Assembly (NCBI RefSeq): GCF_019805165.1
Contig: NZ_RWIJ01000015.1
Coordinates: 71,435 to 135,434, forward strand
Source of the DNA: Azospirillum sp. 412522
GTDB taxonomy: Bacteria; Pseudomonadota; Alphaproteobacteria; Azospirillales; Azospirillaceae
Direction: 5' to 3'
Length of the DNA: 64,000 nt
Under the pieces are notes generated by a model. It was not told where the DNA came from, made no database searches, and saw nothing but the letters and a program-made list of their open reading frames with translations. Made by a program: the position numbers and the translations under genes. Shown one piece after another: positions 48,761 through 57,543 of the stretch. Every line of letters starts with the position of its first letter. Within the stretch, counting starts at the first letter, position 1.

Positions 48761-49953
48761 GCCCGTTCGATGGCGATGGCCGTGGCCTCTCCGCCGCCGA
48801 TGCACAGCGAGGCGACGCCCCTGGTCAGTCCGCGGGCCGCCAGCGCATGCAGCAGAGTCACGATCAGCCGCGCACCGGTCGCGCCGATGGGATGGCCGAG
48901 GGCGCAGGCCCCGCCATTGACGTTCAGCCGGCCGGGCGCGATGCCGAGATCGCGCTGCGCCGCCATCGCCACGACGGCGAAAGCCTCGTTGATCTCGAAC
49001 AGGTCGACGTCGGCCACCGACCAGCCGACCTTGTCCAGCAGCTTGCCGATCGCCGGGATGGGGGCGGTGGTGAACCAGGCCGGGTCCTGGCTGTGGGTGG
49101 CGTGCCCGCGGATTTCCGCCAGGACCGGCAGGCCGGCCGCCTCGGCCACCGAGCGCCGGGTCAGCACCAGGGCCGCGGCGCCGTCGGCGTTGGCGGACGA
49201 GCTGGCGGCGGTGATCGTCCCGTCCCGGCGGAAGGCCGGCTTCAGCGCCGGGATCTTGTCGGGGGAGACATTCAGCGGGTTCTCGTCCTGCGCGACCAGC
49301 TTTTCTCCGCCCTTGACGGGAACGGCGACCGGGACGATTTCCGCCGCGAAGGCGCCGCCTTCGATGGCCGCACGGGCGCGGGTCAGGGTCTGCGCCGCAT
49401 AGGCATCCTGTTCGGCGCGGGTGAAGCCGTAGGCCTCGGCCGTCGCCTCGCCGAAATCGCCCATGGCGCGTCCGCCCTCATAGGCGTCCTCCAGCCCGTC
49501 CAGCATCATGTGGTCGAGCAGCCGGTCATGGCCGATGCGGTAGCCGCCGCGCGCCTTCGCCAGCAGGTAGGGGGCGTTGGTCATCGACTCCATGCCGCCG
49601 GCCACCACGATGTCGGCCGACCCCGCCCGGATCAGGTCATGGGCCAGCATCGTCGCCTTCATGCCCGACCCGCAGACCTTGTTGACCGTCGTGGCCCCCG
49701 TCGCATCGGGCAGCCCGGCGCCGCGCGCCGCCTGACGGGCCGGCGCCTGTCCCTGTCCGGCGGGCAGGACGCAGCCCATCACCACCTCGTCGATGCCGGC
49801 GGGCGGCAGGCCGGCGCGCTCCACCGCCGCGGCGATGGCGCGGGCGCCGAGAACCGGAGCGGGCAGCGCCGACAATTCGCCCTGGAAGCGGCCGAGCGGC
49901 GTGCGGACGGCGGACACGATGACGACGGGATCCTGGATGGAAGCATTCTGCAT
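48754..49953 (-). CDS. Acetyl-CoA acetyltransferase (thiolase)
   Basis: A 399-residue thiolase. The acyl-accepting cysteine is in VNKVCGSGMKA, the histidine region is NVNGGACALGHPIGATGARL and the second cysteine is in SLCIGGGEATAIAIE. This is the biosynthetic/degradative type II pattern (two acetyl-CoA to acetoacetyl-CoA and the reverse). It is divergent from a TetR regulator with a tandem operator in between, so it is regulated on its own. It could use acetoacetyl-CoA derived from acetoacetate released by the two BKACEs, but no CoA transferase is visible here. Confidence 0.92.
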   Translation of the reverse strand: MQNASIQDPVVIVSAVRTPLGRFQGELSALPAPVLGARAIAAAVERAGLPPAGIDEVVMGCVLPAGQGQAPARQAARGAGLPDATGATTVNKVCGSGMKATMLAHDLIRAGSADIVVAGGMESMTNAPYLLAKARGGYRIGHDRLLDHMMLDGLEDAYEGGRAMGDFGEATAEAYGFTRAEQDAYAAQTLTRARAAIEGGAFAAEIVPVAVPVKGGEKLVAQDENPLNVSPDKIPALKPAFRRDGTITAASSSANADGAAALVLTRRSVAEAAGLPVLAEIRGHATHSQDPAWFTTAPIPAIGKLLDKVGWSVADVDLFEINEAFAVVAMAAQRDLGIAPGRLNVNGGACALGHPIGATGARLIVTLLHALAARGLTRGVASLCIGGGEATAIAIERAG

Positions 49954-49986
49954 GGTCGCGGTCTCCGGATCGGTGGCGAAAATTAT

Positions 49987-50027
49987 ATGATGATCGTCAT
50001 GTTTGTATAATTGATGATGATCGTCAT
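49987..50027. promoter_or_regulatory. Tandem TetR-type operator between thiolase and TetR genes
   Basis: The near-palindrome ATGATGATCGTCAT occurs twice, at 49987-50000 and 50014-50027, with centres 27 bp apart. Both lie in an AT-rich divergent promoter. It is the expected binding site of the adjacent TetR regulator. Confidence 0.75.
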
Positions 50028-50116
50028 ATAATTTGTCAATGGGTCTCCGCCGGGATTTTCGGACGGCGTGCCGGCCAGGAACGGATACGGCCAGGAGCGG
50101 AAGCGGAAGGTGCATC

Positions 50117-50701
50117 ATGCGGGTGAGCAAGGAGCAGGCGGCGGAGAACCGGCGCCGGGTGGTCGAGGTGGCGGGCGCGCTGTTCCGCGAACGCGGTTTC
50201 AACGGGATCGGCGTCGCCGACCTGATGAAGGAGGCCGGCCTGACCCATGGCGGCTTCTATGGCCAGTTCGCCTCCAAGGAGGATCTGGCGGTGGAGGCCT
50301 GCGCCCATGCCATGGAGGTGGCGGCGGAGCGCTGGCGCGGAACGGCGGAGACGAAGGGAGATGGCGCGCTGGCGGCGCTGCTGGACAGCTACCTGTCGAC
50401 CCGCCATCGCGACCACAGCGGCGCCGGCTGTCCCATCGCGGCGCTGGGCGTCGATGTCGCCCGGCAGGGCGGGGTGGTGCGCGCCGCCTTCACCCGTGGG
50501 CTGCGGCCGTTCCTGGAGGGGCTGGTGCGGCTGGTGCCGGGCCGCTCGGCCGAGGCGAAACGCAGGGCGGCGCTCGCCACCCTGTCGGGCATGGTCGGTG
50601 CCCTGGTCCTGGCGCGTGCCGTCGACGACCCCGCCCTGTCGGAGGAGATCCTGGAGGCGGCACGCGCGAGCCTCGGCAAGCCGGAGGCGGCCGGCGAATG
50701 A
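50117..50701 (+). CDS. TetR family transcriptional regulator
   Basis: A 194-residue TetR-type repressor. The N-terminal helix-turn-helix reads RRVVEVAGALFRERGFNGIGVADLMKEAGLTHGGFYGQFASKEDL, typical of the AcrR/YxaF group that has GGFYGHF-like motifs. A short C-terminal ligand domain follows. ATG 50117 is chosen on the strength of GGAAGG upstream. It is divergent from the thiolase gene and should repress it. It is convergent with the small monooxygenase gene (24-bp gap). Confidence 0.92.
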   Translation: MRVSKEQAAENRRRVVEVAGALFRERGFNGIGVADLMKEAGLTHGGFYGQFASKEDLAVEACAHAMEVAAERWRGTAETKGDGALAALLDSYLSTRHRDHSGAGCPIAALGVDVARQGGVVRAAFTRGLRPFLEGLVRLVPGRSAEAKRRAALATLSGMVGALVLARAVDDPALSEEILEAARASLGKPEAAGE

Positions 50702-50725
50702 CCGGCAGGGCGCCGGTCCCGCCGC

Positions 50726-51034
50726 TCAGCCGATGCGGCGAAGCAGGTCGATGCGCAGCGGTTCGCCCAGCAGCGTGTCGAACTTCGCCGCGAGGCCGGT
50801 GAAGGCCGCCGCCTTGGCATGGGTGTCGAGCGCCGCCTGATCCTGCCAGACCTCGTACATCACGATGGTGCCGGGCTTCTCGCGGCTGACATGGGCGGAA
50901 TAGGCGAGGCAGCCCGGTTCCTTCAGCACCTCCGGAACGATGGCGGTAAGGGCGTCGGCCAGGGCCTGCTCCTGGCCGGGCTTGGCGACGAGATAGGCGA
51001 CGAGCTGCACCTGATCGCTGGGCGGAAGGGTCAT
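50726..51034 (-). CDS. Antibiotic biosynthesis monooxygenase (ABM/YgiN) family protein
   Basis: A 102-residue dimeric alpha/beta-barrel protein of the ABM family. The opening VQLVAYLVAKPGQEQALADAL, then EPGCLAYSAHVS and VMYEVWQDQAALDTHAK are classic. Members are cofactor-free or haem-degrading monooxygenases, or quinol monooxygenases. The substrate is unknown. ATG 51034 follows GGGGAGA. Confidence 0.88.
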   Translation of the reverse strand: MTLPPSDQVQLVAYLVAKPGQEQALADALTAIVPEVLKEPGCLAYSAHVSREKPGTIVMYEVWQDQAALDTHAKAAAFTGLAAKFDTLLGEPLRIDLLRRIG

Positions 51035-51253
51035 GGCGGTGTCTCCCCTGAGGACGATTGCGTAAACGGCTTTATGTAGGGCCTGGAAAGCGGAACGGTC
51101 GTCGATCCTGGCCCGCGGAGGGGGGATCGGCAACCCCGGTTCCTGCGTATGGGCTATGCCGTCCCAGACCGGCGCCCAGACCGGCGGGGGGCGTGACGAT
51201 CGGCCTTCCCGTCCTGTTGTCCCCGGATCGCCCACGCAACGCTTCTGGAGACC

Positions 51254-53596
51254 ATGGTTTTTGCCGAATGCAGCGCGCGAGCGCCAGCAGGCCGTTTCCG
51301 ATGGACGCATCGCGGCGTCGTCCCCCTGTTCCGTCTGCTCCTCGTCAGCCTTTTCGTCGGCCTTTCCGTCCTGGCATCGGCCGGCGCCGCGCTGGCGCAG
51401 TCGCCGCCGGCCCCATCCCCCCTGGCGGCCCCCCTGGCGACCACCGCGCCGGCACCCGAACCGAACCCCAGGGAAATCGGCCGCCTGATCGACTCGCTGG
51501 AGAATCCGGACAGGCGCGAGGCGCTTCTCACCCAGTTGAGGGCCTTGCAGCAGGCCGAGCAGGCCGCCAAGCCGGAGCGCGAGGCGGAGGGGCTTGGCAC
51601 CCGCCTGCTGACCGTCCTGTCGGCGCGGCTGGACAATCTGGGCGAGGAGGTGCGGACGACCGGCGAGGTGGTGCTGAACGCGCCGCAGGGGATGCGCTGG
51701 CTGCAGCGTCAGGCGCTGGACCCGGCAAGGCAGGCGACCTGGGCGTGGCTGTTCGCCGAACTCGCCCTGGTCCTGGTCGCCGGGCACGCCGTCCGTCTGG
51801 TGACCACCCGGCTGCTGGGCCGGCCGCGCTCGATCCTGGCGGCGCGGCCCTTCCGCTCGGCGATCGCGAAGGTGCCGCTGCTGCTGGTCCGCGCGCTGAT
51901 GGATCTGGCCCCCATCGCCGCCTTCGCCGTGGCCGGCTTCGGCGTGCTGGTGCTGATCGACCCGCCGGAGACAGTGCGGCTGCTGGGCATCGCCTTCCTG
52001 AACGCCAGCCTGTTCGTGCAGGTGGTGCTTCTGGTGATGCGCGGGCTGCTGTCGCCGCGCTCCACGAATCTGCGGCTGGTCCCGATGAGCGATGCGGCGG
52101 CCCGGCGTCTGCTGGTGTGGAGCCGCGCCATCGCCGCCACCACCGTCTATGGCCTGTTCGCCGCCGGAACGGCGCGGACGCTGGGTCTGCCGGAGCAATC
52201 CTACGACACGCTGGTGAAGCTGGTCGGGCTTGCCGACGCGGTCATGCTGGCCGCCCTGGTCCTGCAAAGCCGGGTCGCCGTCGCGTCCTGGCTGCGCGGC
52301 GAGATCTCGGCGGCTCCCCCGGTTCCCGATCGGGAGGCGGGAACGGCGCCGGCGGCGCGGACGACGCGTCCCGGCCGCCTGCTGCGCGCCGCCGGCCGGC
52401 GTCTGGCCAATGTCTGGCACGCCGTCGCCATCCTCTACATCGTCGCGCTGTTCGGCATCTGGGCGCTGGATGTCGAAGGCGGGTTGTGGTTCGTCCTGCG
52501 CGCCACCGCCGTGTCGCTGGTCGCCACCGCCGTCGCCCGCGTCGTCGGGCGCGGAATCGCGCGGGGGGCCAGGGCGCTGCGGCGTCGGCTGGACCGCGAG
52601 CGCTCGACCTGGGGCGAGCAGCGCATAAAGCGCTATGTCGGGCCGGGCACCCGGCTGCTGCACTGGACCGTGGCGGTGCTGGCCGGGCTGGTCGTGCTGG
52701 ATGCCTGGGGGCTGGACGTGCGCGGGTCGCTGGAGACGGCGCTGGGCTGGCGCTTCGTCGCCTCCGGCCTCGCCATCCTGCTGGTCGGCGCCATCGCGCT
52801 CGCGGTGTGGGAAGTGACGAACGCCGTCATCGAGCGGAACCTCGCCACCACCGACCGCCACGGCCACGCCATCCAGCGCAGCGCGCGGATCCGCACCCTG
52901 CTGCCGCTGCTGCGCAACGCCCTGATGGTGCTGCTCGTCGCCTTCGTGACGCTGATCGCCCTGTCGGAGCTGGGGCTGGACATCGCGCCGCTGCTGGCCG
53001 GTGCCGGCGTGGTCGGGCTGGCCGTCGGCTTCGGCGCCCAGACGCTGGTGAAGGACGTCATCACCGGCCTGTTCATCCTGTTCGAGGACACCATCTCGGT
53101 CGGCGACGTGGTGAATGTCGGCGGCAAGGGCGGGCTGGTGGAGGGCATCACCATCCGCACCATCCGCCTGCGCGACTTCGACGGGACGGTGCATACCGTT
53201 CCGTTCAGCGCGGTGACCAGCATCTCCAACATGACCAAGGACTTCAGCTATTACGTCTTCGACGTCACCGTGGCCTATCGCGAGGACGTCGACCGCGTGG
53301 TCGCGGTGCTGCACGAGATCGGGGCGGGGCTGCGGGCCGATCCGCGCTTCGCCCCCCTGATCCTGGAGCCGCTGGAGGTGCTGGGGGTCGACGCCTTCCA
53401 GGACTCCGCCGTCCTCGTCAAGGCGCGCATCAAGACCCTGCCGATCCAGCAATGGAATGTCGGACGCGAGTTCAACGGCCGCATGAAGAAGCGCTTCGGC
53501 GAACTGGGAATCGCCATCCCGTTCCCGCAACGCATCCTGCACATCGCGCCCGACGGGCTGGTCAAGGCGAGCGCCTACGGCGAAGCGGCGGAATGA
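51254..53596 (+). CDS. Large mechanosensitive channel of the MscS family
   Basis: A 780-residue MscS-type channel that opens under membrane tension. A signal-like helix (LFRLLLVSLFVGLSVLASAGAALA) and a periplasmic region of about 100 residues precede about ten transmembrane helices. The pore helix and MscS core start at LGLDIAPLLAGAGVVGLAVGFGAQTLVKDVITG, then FEDTISVGDVV and the cytoplasmic beta and alpha/beta domains (FSAVTSISNMTKDF). It is larger than simple MscS and like MscK/MscM types with additional helices. Start 51254 has GGAG unusually close; a later start is possible. It has no operon partner. Confidence 0.9.
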   Translation: MVFAECSARAPAGRFRWTHRGVVPLFRLLLVSLFVGLSVLASAGAALAQSPPAPSPLAAPLATTAPAPEPNPREIGRLIDSLENPDRREALLTQLRALQQAEQAAKPEREAEGLGTRLLTVLSARLDNLGEEVRTTGEVVLNAPQGMRWLQRQALDPARQATWAWLFAELALVLVAGHAVRLVTTRLLGRPRSILAARPFRSAIAKVPLLLVRALMDLAPIAAFAVAGFGVLVLIDPPETVRLLGIAFLNASLFVQVVLLVMRGLLSPRSTNLRLVPMSDAAARRLLVWSRAIAATTVYGLFAAGTARTLGLPEQSYDTLVKLVGLADAVMLAALVLQSRVAVASWLRGEISAAPPVPDREAGTAPAARTTRPGRLLRAAGRRLANVWHAVAILYIVALFGIWALDVEGGLWFVLRATAVSLVATAVARVVGRGIARGARALRRRLDRERSTWGEQRIKRYVGPGTRLLHWTVAVLAGLVVLDAWGLDVRGSLETALGWRFVASGLAILLVGAIALAVWEVTNAVIERNLATTDRHGHAIQRSARIRTLLPLLRNALMVLLVAFVTLIALSELGLDIAPLLAGAGVVGLAVGFGAQTLVKDVITGLFILFEDTISVGDVVNVGGKGGLVEGITIRTIRLRDFDGTVHTVPFSAVTSISNMTKDFSYYVFDVTVAYREDVDRVVAVLHEIGAGLRADPRFAPLILEPLEVLGVDAFQDSAVLVKARIKTLPIQQWNVGREFNGRMKKRFGELGIAIPFPQRILHIAPDGLVKASAYGEAAE

Positions 53597-53778
53597 GGGG
53601 AGATCGAGCATCCATGACCCCTATCCTAAAGTATAGAACCGGTCCGCCGTCCGTTGCCGGACCCTGCACGAAAGCCATGATTCACATTTTATCCAATGAC
53701 ATTTTCGGTGAATTGAATAATTTAAGAAATGTTGCAGTCTATGAATAGTTCAGTGTTTCTCCGGCGGAGAGAGCTGGC

Positions 53779-54276
53779 ATGTTGCAGATCGTCTTTCGCA
53801 GTCAATTAACCAGGTTGCTGTCCTATATCGACATCCAGAGGTTATGTCTGGCTGCCGCCAAGAATAACAGGAAGGCGGGAATCACCGGTTTCGCGGTGGA
53901 GTGCGGCGGGGCTTTCCTGGTTTCGATCGAAGGGGACCCCCGCGCCGTGAGGGACATGTTCAACCGCATGGTCCAGGACCCGCGTCACGACACCGTCCAG
54001 ATGGTCTGTTGCGAAGAAGGCCTCGGCCGGCGGCGTTTCGGGGCCTGGGCCATGAACGTCATGTTCATGGACGACGACCTGTTCTGGCACAGGGTCCTCG
54101 GGTCCAGCTTCTCCTGTGACCAGATGCTGTCCCCCCGCACGATGGAACCGGCCTTTGCCCTCGGCCTGCTCGCCATGGCGTACCAGTACGCCTGTGCCGA
54201 GGCCGAGACCGCTCCGTCGCTTCCGGGCGGCCGGCCCGGCCGGATCCCCCGCATCCGGCACATGTTCCGGCGATAA
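53779..54276 (+). CDS. BLUF-domain protein lacking photoactive residues
   Basis: A 165-residue protein whose first 95 residues match BLUF flavin photoreceptors: IVFRSQLT opens strand 1, KNNRKAGITG is the flavin-binding turn (Asn30 kept), and RRRFGAWAMN is the late Trp/Met segment. The two residues required for light switching are changed: the Tyr of the Y-R-S motif is Phe6, and the Gln of F-x-Q-x-L-E-G is Val48 (FLVSIEG). The C-terminal 70 residues are a helical extension of unknown role. GGAGAG precedes ATG 53779. It stands alone in an AT-rich gap. FAD may still bind; light sensing by the known mechanism should be lost. Confidence 0.85.
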   Translation: MLQIVFRSQLTRLLSYIDIQRLCLAAAKNNRKAGITGFAVECGGAFLVSIEGDPRAVRDMFNRMVQDPRHDTVQMVCCEEGLGRRRFGAWAMNVMFMDDDLFWHRVLGSSFSCDQMLSPRTMEPAFALGLLAMAYQYACAEAETAPSLPGGRPGRIPRIRHMFRR

Positions 54277-54369
54277 TTCCCCGACCCTGATTCCCCGGCC
54301 TCGGCCCCGGCAACCGCTTCGGGCCGGGGAGGTGACCGTTCGCATTCCCAACATCGCCGTTGACCAAAG

Positions 54370-54397
54370 CTGTATTATCCATCATACAGGTTCCTGT
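54370..54397. promoter_or_regulatory. Inverted repeats in the HutC-type GntR promoter
   Basis: CTGTAT (54370-54375) and ATACAG (54384-54389) with an eight-base spacer resemble HutC-group operators (TGTATATACA-type). The adjoining perfect palindrome ACAGG-TT-CCTGT (54386-54397) may extend the site. Both lie upstream of GTG 54447. Confidence 0.5.
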
Positions 54398-54446
54398 CTG
54401 ATGAATGGACGGCATTGGTTTCCGAAAAGCAGGGAGGCGGAGTGCT

Positions 54447-55325
54447 GTGAAGTCGGCGGTCGAACCCCTGAAGGCACGCAGGATCTATCTGCTGCTGCGC
54501 GACCGCATCGTCGCCGGCGAACTGCCGCCGGGCGGCCGCCTGCCGGGCGAGCCGTCCTTGGCGGCCGAGCATGCCGTCTCGCGGGTCACCGTGCGCCGGG
54601 CGCTGGACCTGCTGGAAAAGGAAGGGCTGGTGCAGCGCAAGCCCGGCTCCGGCACCTTCGTCCACGACACGCGCGCCGTCCGCCCCATCGTCGCCGACCT
54701 GTCCAACGTGCTGTCGCACCTGATCGACATGGGCCGCAGCACCGACGTGAAGCTGCTGTCCTTCGGCTACGGGGTTCCGCCGGACTCCATCGCCGAAAGC
54801 CTGGGGCTGAAGCCCGGCGAACGGGTGCAGCGGTCGGTGCGCGTGCGCCTGATCGACGGGGAACCCTTCTCGTACCTGACCACCCACGTTCCGGAATGGA
54901 TCGGCCTGACCTATTCCGAGGCCGAACTGGCGGCGCGTCCGCTGCTGGAACTGATCGAGCGCTCCGGCGTGACGACCGAGCGCGCCACCCAGGCGATCAA
55001 CGCCACGCTCGCCGGCCCGGAAGCGGCGGCGGCGCTGGATCTCGAGATCGGGTCGCCGCTGCTGACCCTGACCCGCATCGTCTACGAGCCGTCGGGCCGC
55101 GGCGTGGAGCATCTGCACGCGCTGTACCGGCCCGACCGCTACAGCTTCCACATGGATCTGGTGCGCACCGGCAACGACGGCGAACGGCGCTGGAGTCCGG
55201 CGCTCGGCTGGCCGCGCACCGCCGAGAAGGCCGACCGCAAAACGGCCGAGAAAAGCAAAGCCGACAAAAGCAAATCGGGCGAAAAGCCCACCCGCGTCGC
55301 GCGGGCCATCAAACAGAGGAGTTGA
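54447..55325 (+). CDS. GntR family transcriptional regulator (HutC type, UTRA domain)
   Basis: A 292-residue regulator. The N-terminal winged helix contains RRIYLLLRDRIVAGELPPGGRLPGEPSLAAEHAVSRVTVRRALDLLEKEG, and the ligand-binding UTRA domain (about 85-245) has RVRLIDGEPFSYLTTHVPE. The last 40 residues are a lysine-rich tail with KADKSKSGEK repeats. GTG 54447 follows AGGGAGG; ATG 54405 is a weaker alternative. It lies five bases before the binding-protein gene, so it heads the long operon that follows and should control it. Confidence 0.9.
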   Translation: MKSAVEPLKARRIYLLLRDRIVAGELPPGGRLPGEPSLAAEHAVSRVTVRRALDLLEKEGLVQRKPGSGTFVHDTRAVRPIVADLSNVLSHLIDMGRSTDVKLLSFGYGVPPDSIAESLGLKPGERVQRSVRVRLIDGEPFSYLTTHVPEWIGLTYSEAELAARPLLELIERSGVTTERATQAINATLAGPEAAAALDLEIGSPLLTLTRIVYEPSGRGVEHLHALYRPDRYSFHMDLVRTGNDGERRWSPALGWPRTAEKADRKTAEKSKADKSKSGEKPTRVARAIKQRS

Positions 55326-55330
55326 GCGTT

Positions 55331-56566
55331 ATGGGACGTTCGGTTCAGGACACCGGCTTCTCCCGCCGCACGGTGCTGAAGGCCGGCGCCGCGGCTGCCG
55401 CCGTCACGGCGCTGCCGTTCGCGGCCCCGTCGGTGCTGCGGGCGCAGACGGCGGTGGTCAAGGTCGGCATCCTCCAGCCGGTGACCGGCGCGCTCGCCCA
55501 TGACGGCGACCTCGGCCGGGCGGGCGCGGAGATGGCGATCAACGAGATCAACGCGGCCGGCGGCATCAAGTCGCTGGGCGGCGCCAAGCTCGAGATGGTG
55601 TTCGGCGACGCCCGCTCGACGCCCGAAGCCGGCACGCAGGAGGTCGAGCGCATGCAGGCCGAAGGCGTCGCCGCCATCGTCGGCGGCTTCGCCAGCCCGA
55701 TCTGCCTCGCCGCCTCGCAGGCGGCGGCGCGCTACGACTTGCCTTATCTGGTCGATGTCGGCGTGTCGGACCAGATCATGGCGCGCGGCCTGACCAACAC
55801 CTTCCGCTTCAGCCCCGGCTTCGGCAAGGTCACGCAGGTGGCGCTCGACAATTTGACCGCCATCAACGACAAGGCGGGCAAGCCGGCCAAGACGGTGGTG
55901 CTGGTGCATGAGGACGGGCTGTTCGGCTCCGGCCTCGCCAAGCTGCTGCAGACCGAACTGCCCAAGCGCGGCTTCGAGATCCTGGAAACCATCGCCCATC
56001 CGACGCCGGCGCGCGACATGTCGAACGTGGCGCTGCGCATCCGCTCGCTGAACCCCGATCTGGTGATTCCGTCCAACTACTACGGCGAGTTCGTGCTGCT
56101 TGCCCGCACCATGCAGCAGCAGCGGATCAAGCCGAAGGGCATCTACGCCATCCTGGGCGGGGCGGCGTCGAACGGTCGCTTCGTCAAGGAATTCCCGCAG
56201 GCGGCGCAGAACGTCATCGACTGCAACCACTGGCACGATCCGAAGAACCCGAAGGCGCTGGCGCTGCGCAAGGCGGTGGAAGGGCAGGGGAAGTCCTTCG
56301 CCTACAATGTCTCGCTGAACTATTCGAACGTGCTGCTGCTGGCCGACGCCATCGAGCGGGCCGGCTCCACCGACCGCAAGAAGATCATCGAGGCGCTGAA
56401 CGCCTCCACCTTCGCCGGCCACATCATGCCCTATGGCCCGACCAAGTTCGTCAACGGCCAGAACGAGGGCGCCACCCCGATCAACACCCAGATCCAGGGT
56501 GAGGACATCAAGGTGGTCTATCCGGACGCGTTCGCCGAGGCGAAGGCCAACTTCCCGGCGGCCTGA
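55331..56566 (+). CDS. LivK-type binding protein with Tat signal
   Basis: A 411-residue ABC binding protein. The N-terminal motif SRRTVLKAGAAAAAVTA is a twin-arginine (Tat) signal, so the protein is probably folded, possibly with a cofactor, before export. The mature start VVKVGILQPVTGALAHDG is the type I binding fold. It is the first structural gene of an importer with livHMGF and hydantoinase-like genes, so the ligand is likely a cyclic amide or ureide-like compound (inference). Confidence 0.91.
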   Translation: MGRSVQDTGFSRRTVLKAGAAAAAVTALPFAAPSVLRAQTAVVKVGILQPVTGALAHDGDLGRAGAEMAINEINAAGGIKSLGGAKLEMVFGDARSTPEAGTQEVERMQAEGVAAIVGGFASPICLAASQAAARYDLPYLVDVGVSDQIMARGLTNTFRFSPGFGKVTQVALDNLTAINDKAGKPAKTVVLVHEDGLFGSGLAKLLQTELPKRGFEILETIAHPTPARDMSNVALRIRSLNPDLVIPSNYYGEFVLLARTMQQQRIKPKGIYAILGGAASNGRFVKEFPQAAQNVIDCNHWHDPKNPKALALRKAVEGQGKSFAYNVSLNYSNVLLLADAIERAGSTDRKKIIEALNASTFAGHIMPYGPTKFVNGQNEGATPINTQIQGEDIKVVYPDAFAEAKANFPAA

Positions 56567-56670
56567 TCCTTTTTCCGCCGTCGCATCTCCGCATTCCCCC
56601 GGCCGTCCGCGACGCCGCGATCCGGCTTCGCGGACGGGCAGGGGGCCAATCCCCTCATGCGCGGGCTGCC

Positions 56671-57543
56671 ATGTATTCCCCTCAGATCATCCTGGAAGCG
56701 GCGCTGAACGGTCTGATGACCGGTGCGGTCTATGCGCTGATCGCGCTCGGGCTGACGCTGATCTACGGCGTGCTCCACATCATCAACTTCGCCCACGGCG
56801 CGCTTCTGACCTGCGCCATGTTCGCGGTCTGGGTCGCCTGGGCGTGGCTGGGGATAGACCCCTATCTGGCCATCCTGCCGCTGGTGCCGCTGATGTTCGC
56901 GCTCGGCTACGGCCTGCAGCGCTTCGTCATCGGGCCGGCCAGCCATGGCGACGACGGCAACATCCTGCTGGTCACGCTCGGCCTGTCCATCGTGCTGGAG
57001 AATGTGCTGCTGGCCGTGTTCCAGTCGGACACCCGGACGCTCGACACCGACTACTCGTTCCAGGTGGTGGCCCTGGGTCCGCTGCTGCTGAGCTATCCGC
57101 GGCTGATCGGGCTGGGGGTGGCGGTGGTGGTCACCGGCCTCCTGTGGCTGGTGCTGAACCGCACCGACACCGGCAAGGCGATCCGCGCCGTCGCCAAGGA
57201 GAAGCTGGGCGCCAATCTGGTGGGCATCGACGTGCCGCATGTCTACGCCGTCACCTTCGGGCTGGGCTGCGCCTGCCTTGCCGTGGCGGCGGGGCTGCTG
57301 ATGCCGACCTTCTACGTCAACCCGCGCATCGGCGGCGCCTTCGTGCTGGTCGCCTTCACCGTGGTGGTGCTGGGCGGCATGGGCTCGCTGCCCGGCGCGC
57401 TGCTGGGCGGCCTGTTCATCGGCGTGGTGGAGAGCCTGTGCGGGCTGTTCCTGGGCGATAGCCTGGGGCAGATCGGCATCTTCCTGATCTTCATCGCCGT
57501 GCTGCTGGTGCGGCCGACCGGACTGTTCGGAGCCAAGGCATGA
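56671..57543 (+). CDS. livH: LivH-type ABC permease
   Basis: A 290-residue permease. The family motif ALNGLMTGAVYALIALGLTLIYGVLHIINFAHG is at the N-terminus, and the ATPase-contact loop IRAVAKEKLGANLVGID lies past the middle. Eight hydrophobic segments. Its stop overlaps livM by four bases. Confidence 0.93.
   Translation: MYSPQIILEAALNGLMTGAVYALIALGLTLIYGVLHIINFAHGALLTCAMFAVWVAWAWLGIDPYLAILPLVPLMFALGYGLQRFVIGPASHGDDGNILLVTLGLSIVLENVLLAVFQSDTRTLDTDYSFQVVALGPLLLSYPRLIGLGVAVVVTGLLWLVLNRTDTGKAIRAVAKEKLGANLVGIDVPHVYAVTFGLGCACLAVAAGLLMPTFYVNPRIGGAFVLVAFTVVVLGGMGSLPGALLGGLFIGVVESLCGLFLGDSLGQIGIFLIFIAVLLVRPTGLFGAKA

Noticed and set aside
50726..53611. About 960-codon minus-strand open frame antisense to the MscS gene
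   Set aside because: Only its last 102 codons (the ABM protein, start 51034) have a family match; the rest is shadow of the channel gene.
53678..53749. 23-codon open frame before the BLUF gene as a leader peptide
   Set aside because: No ribosome-binding site and no attenuator structure; kept only as an observation on the AT-rich gap.
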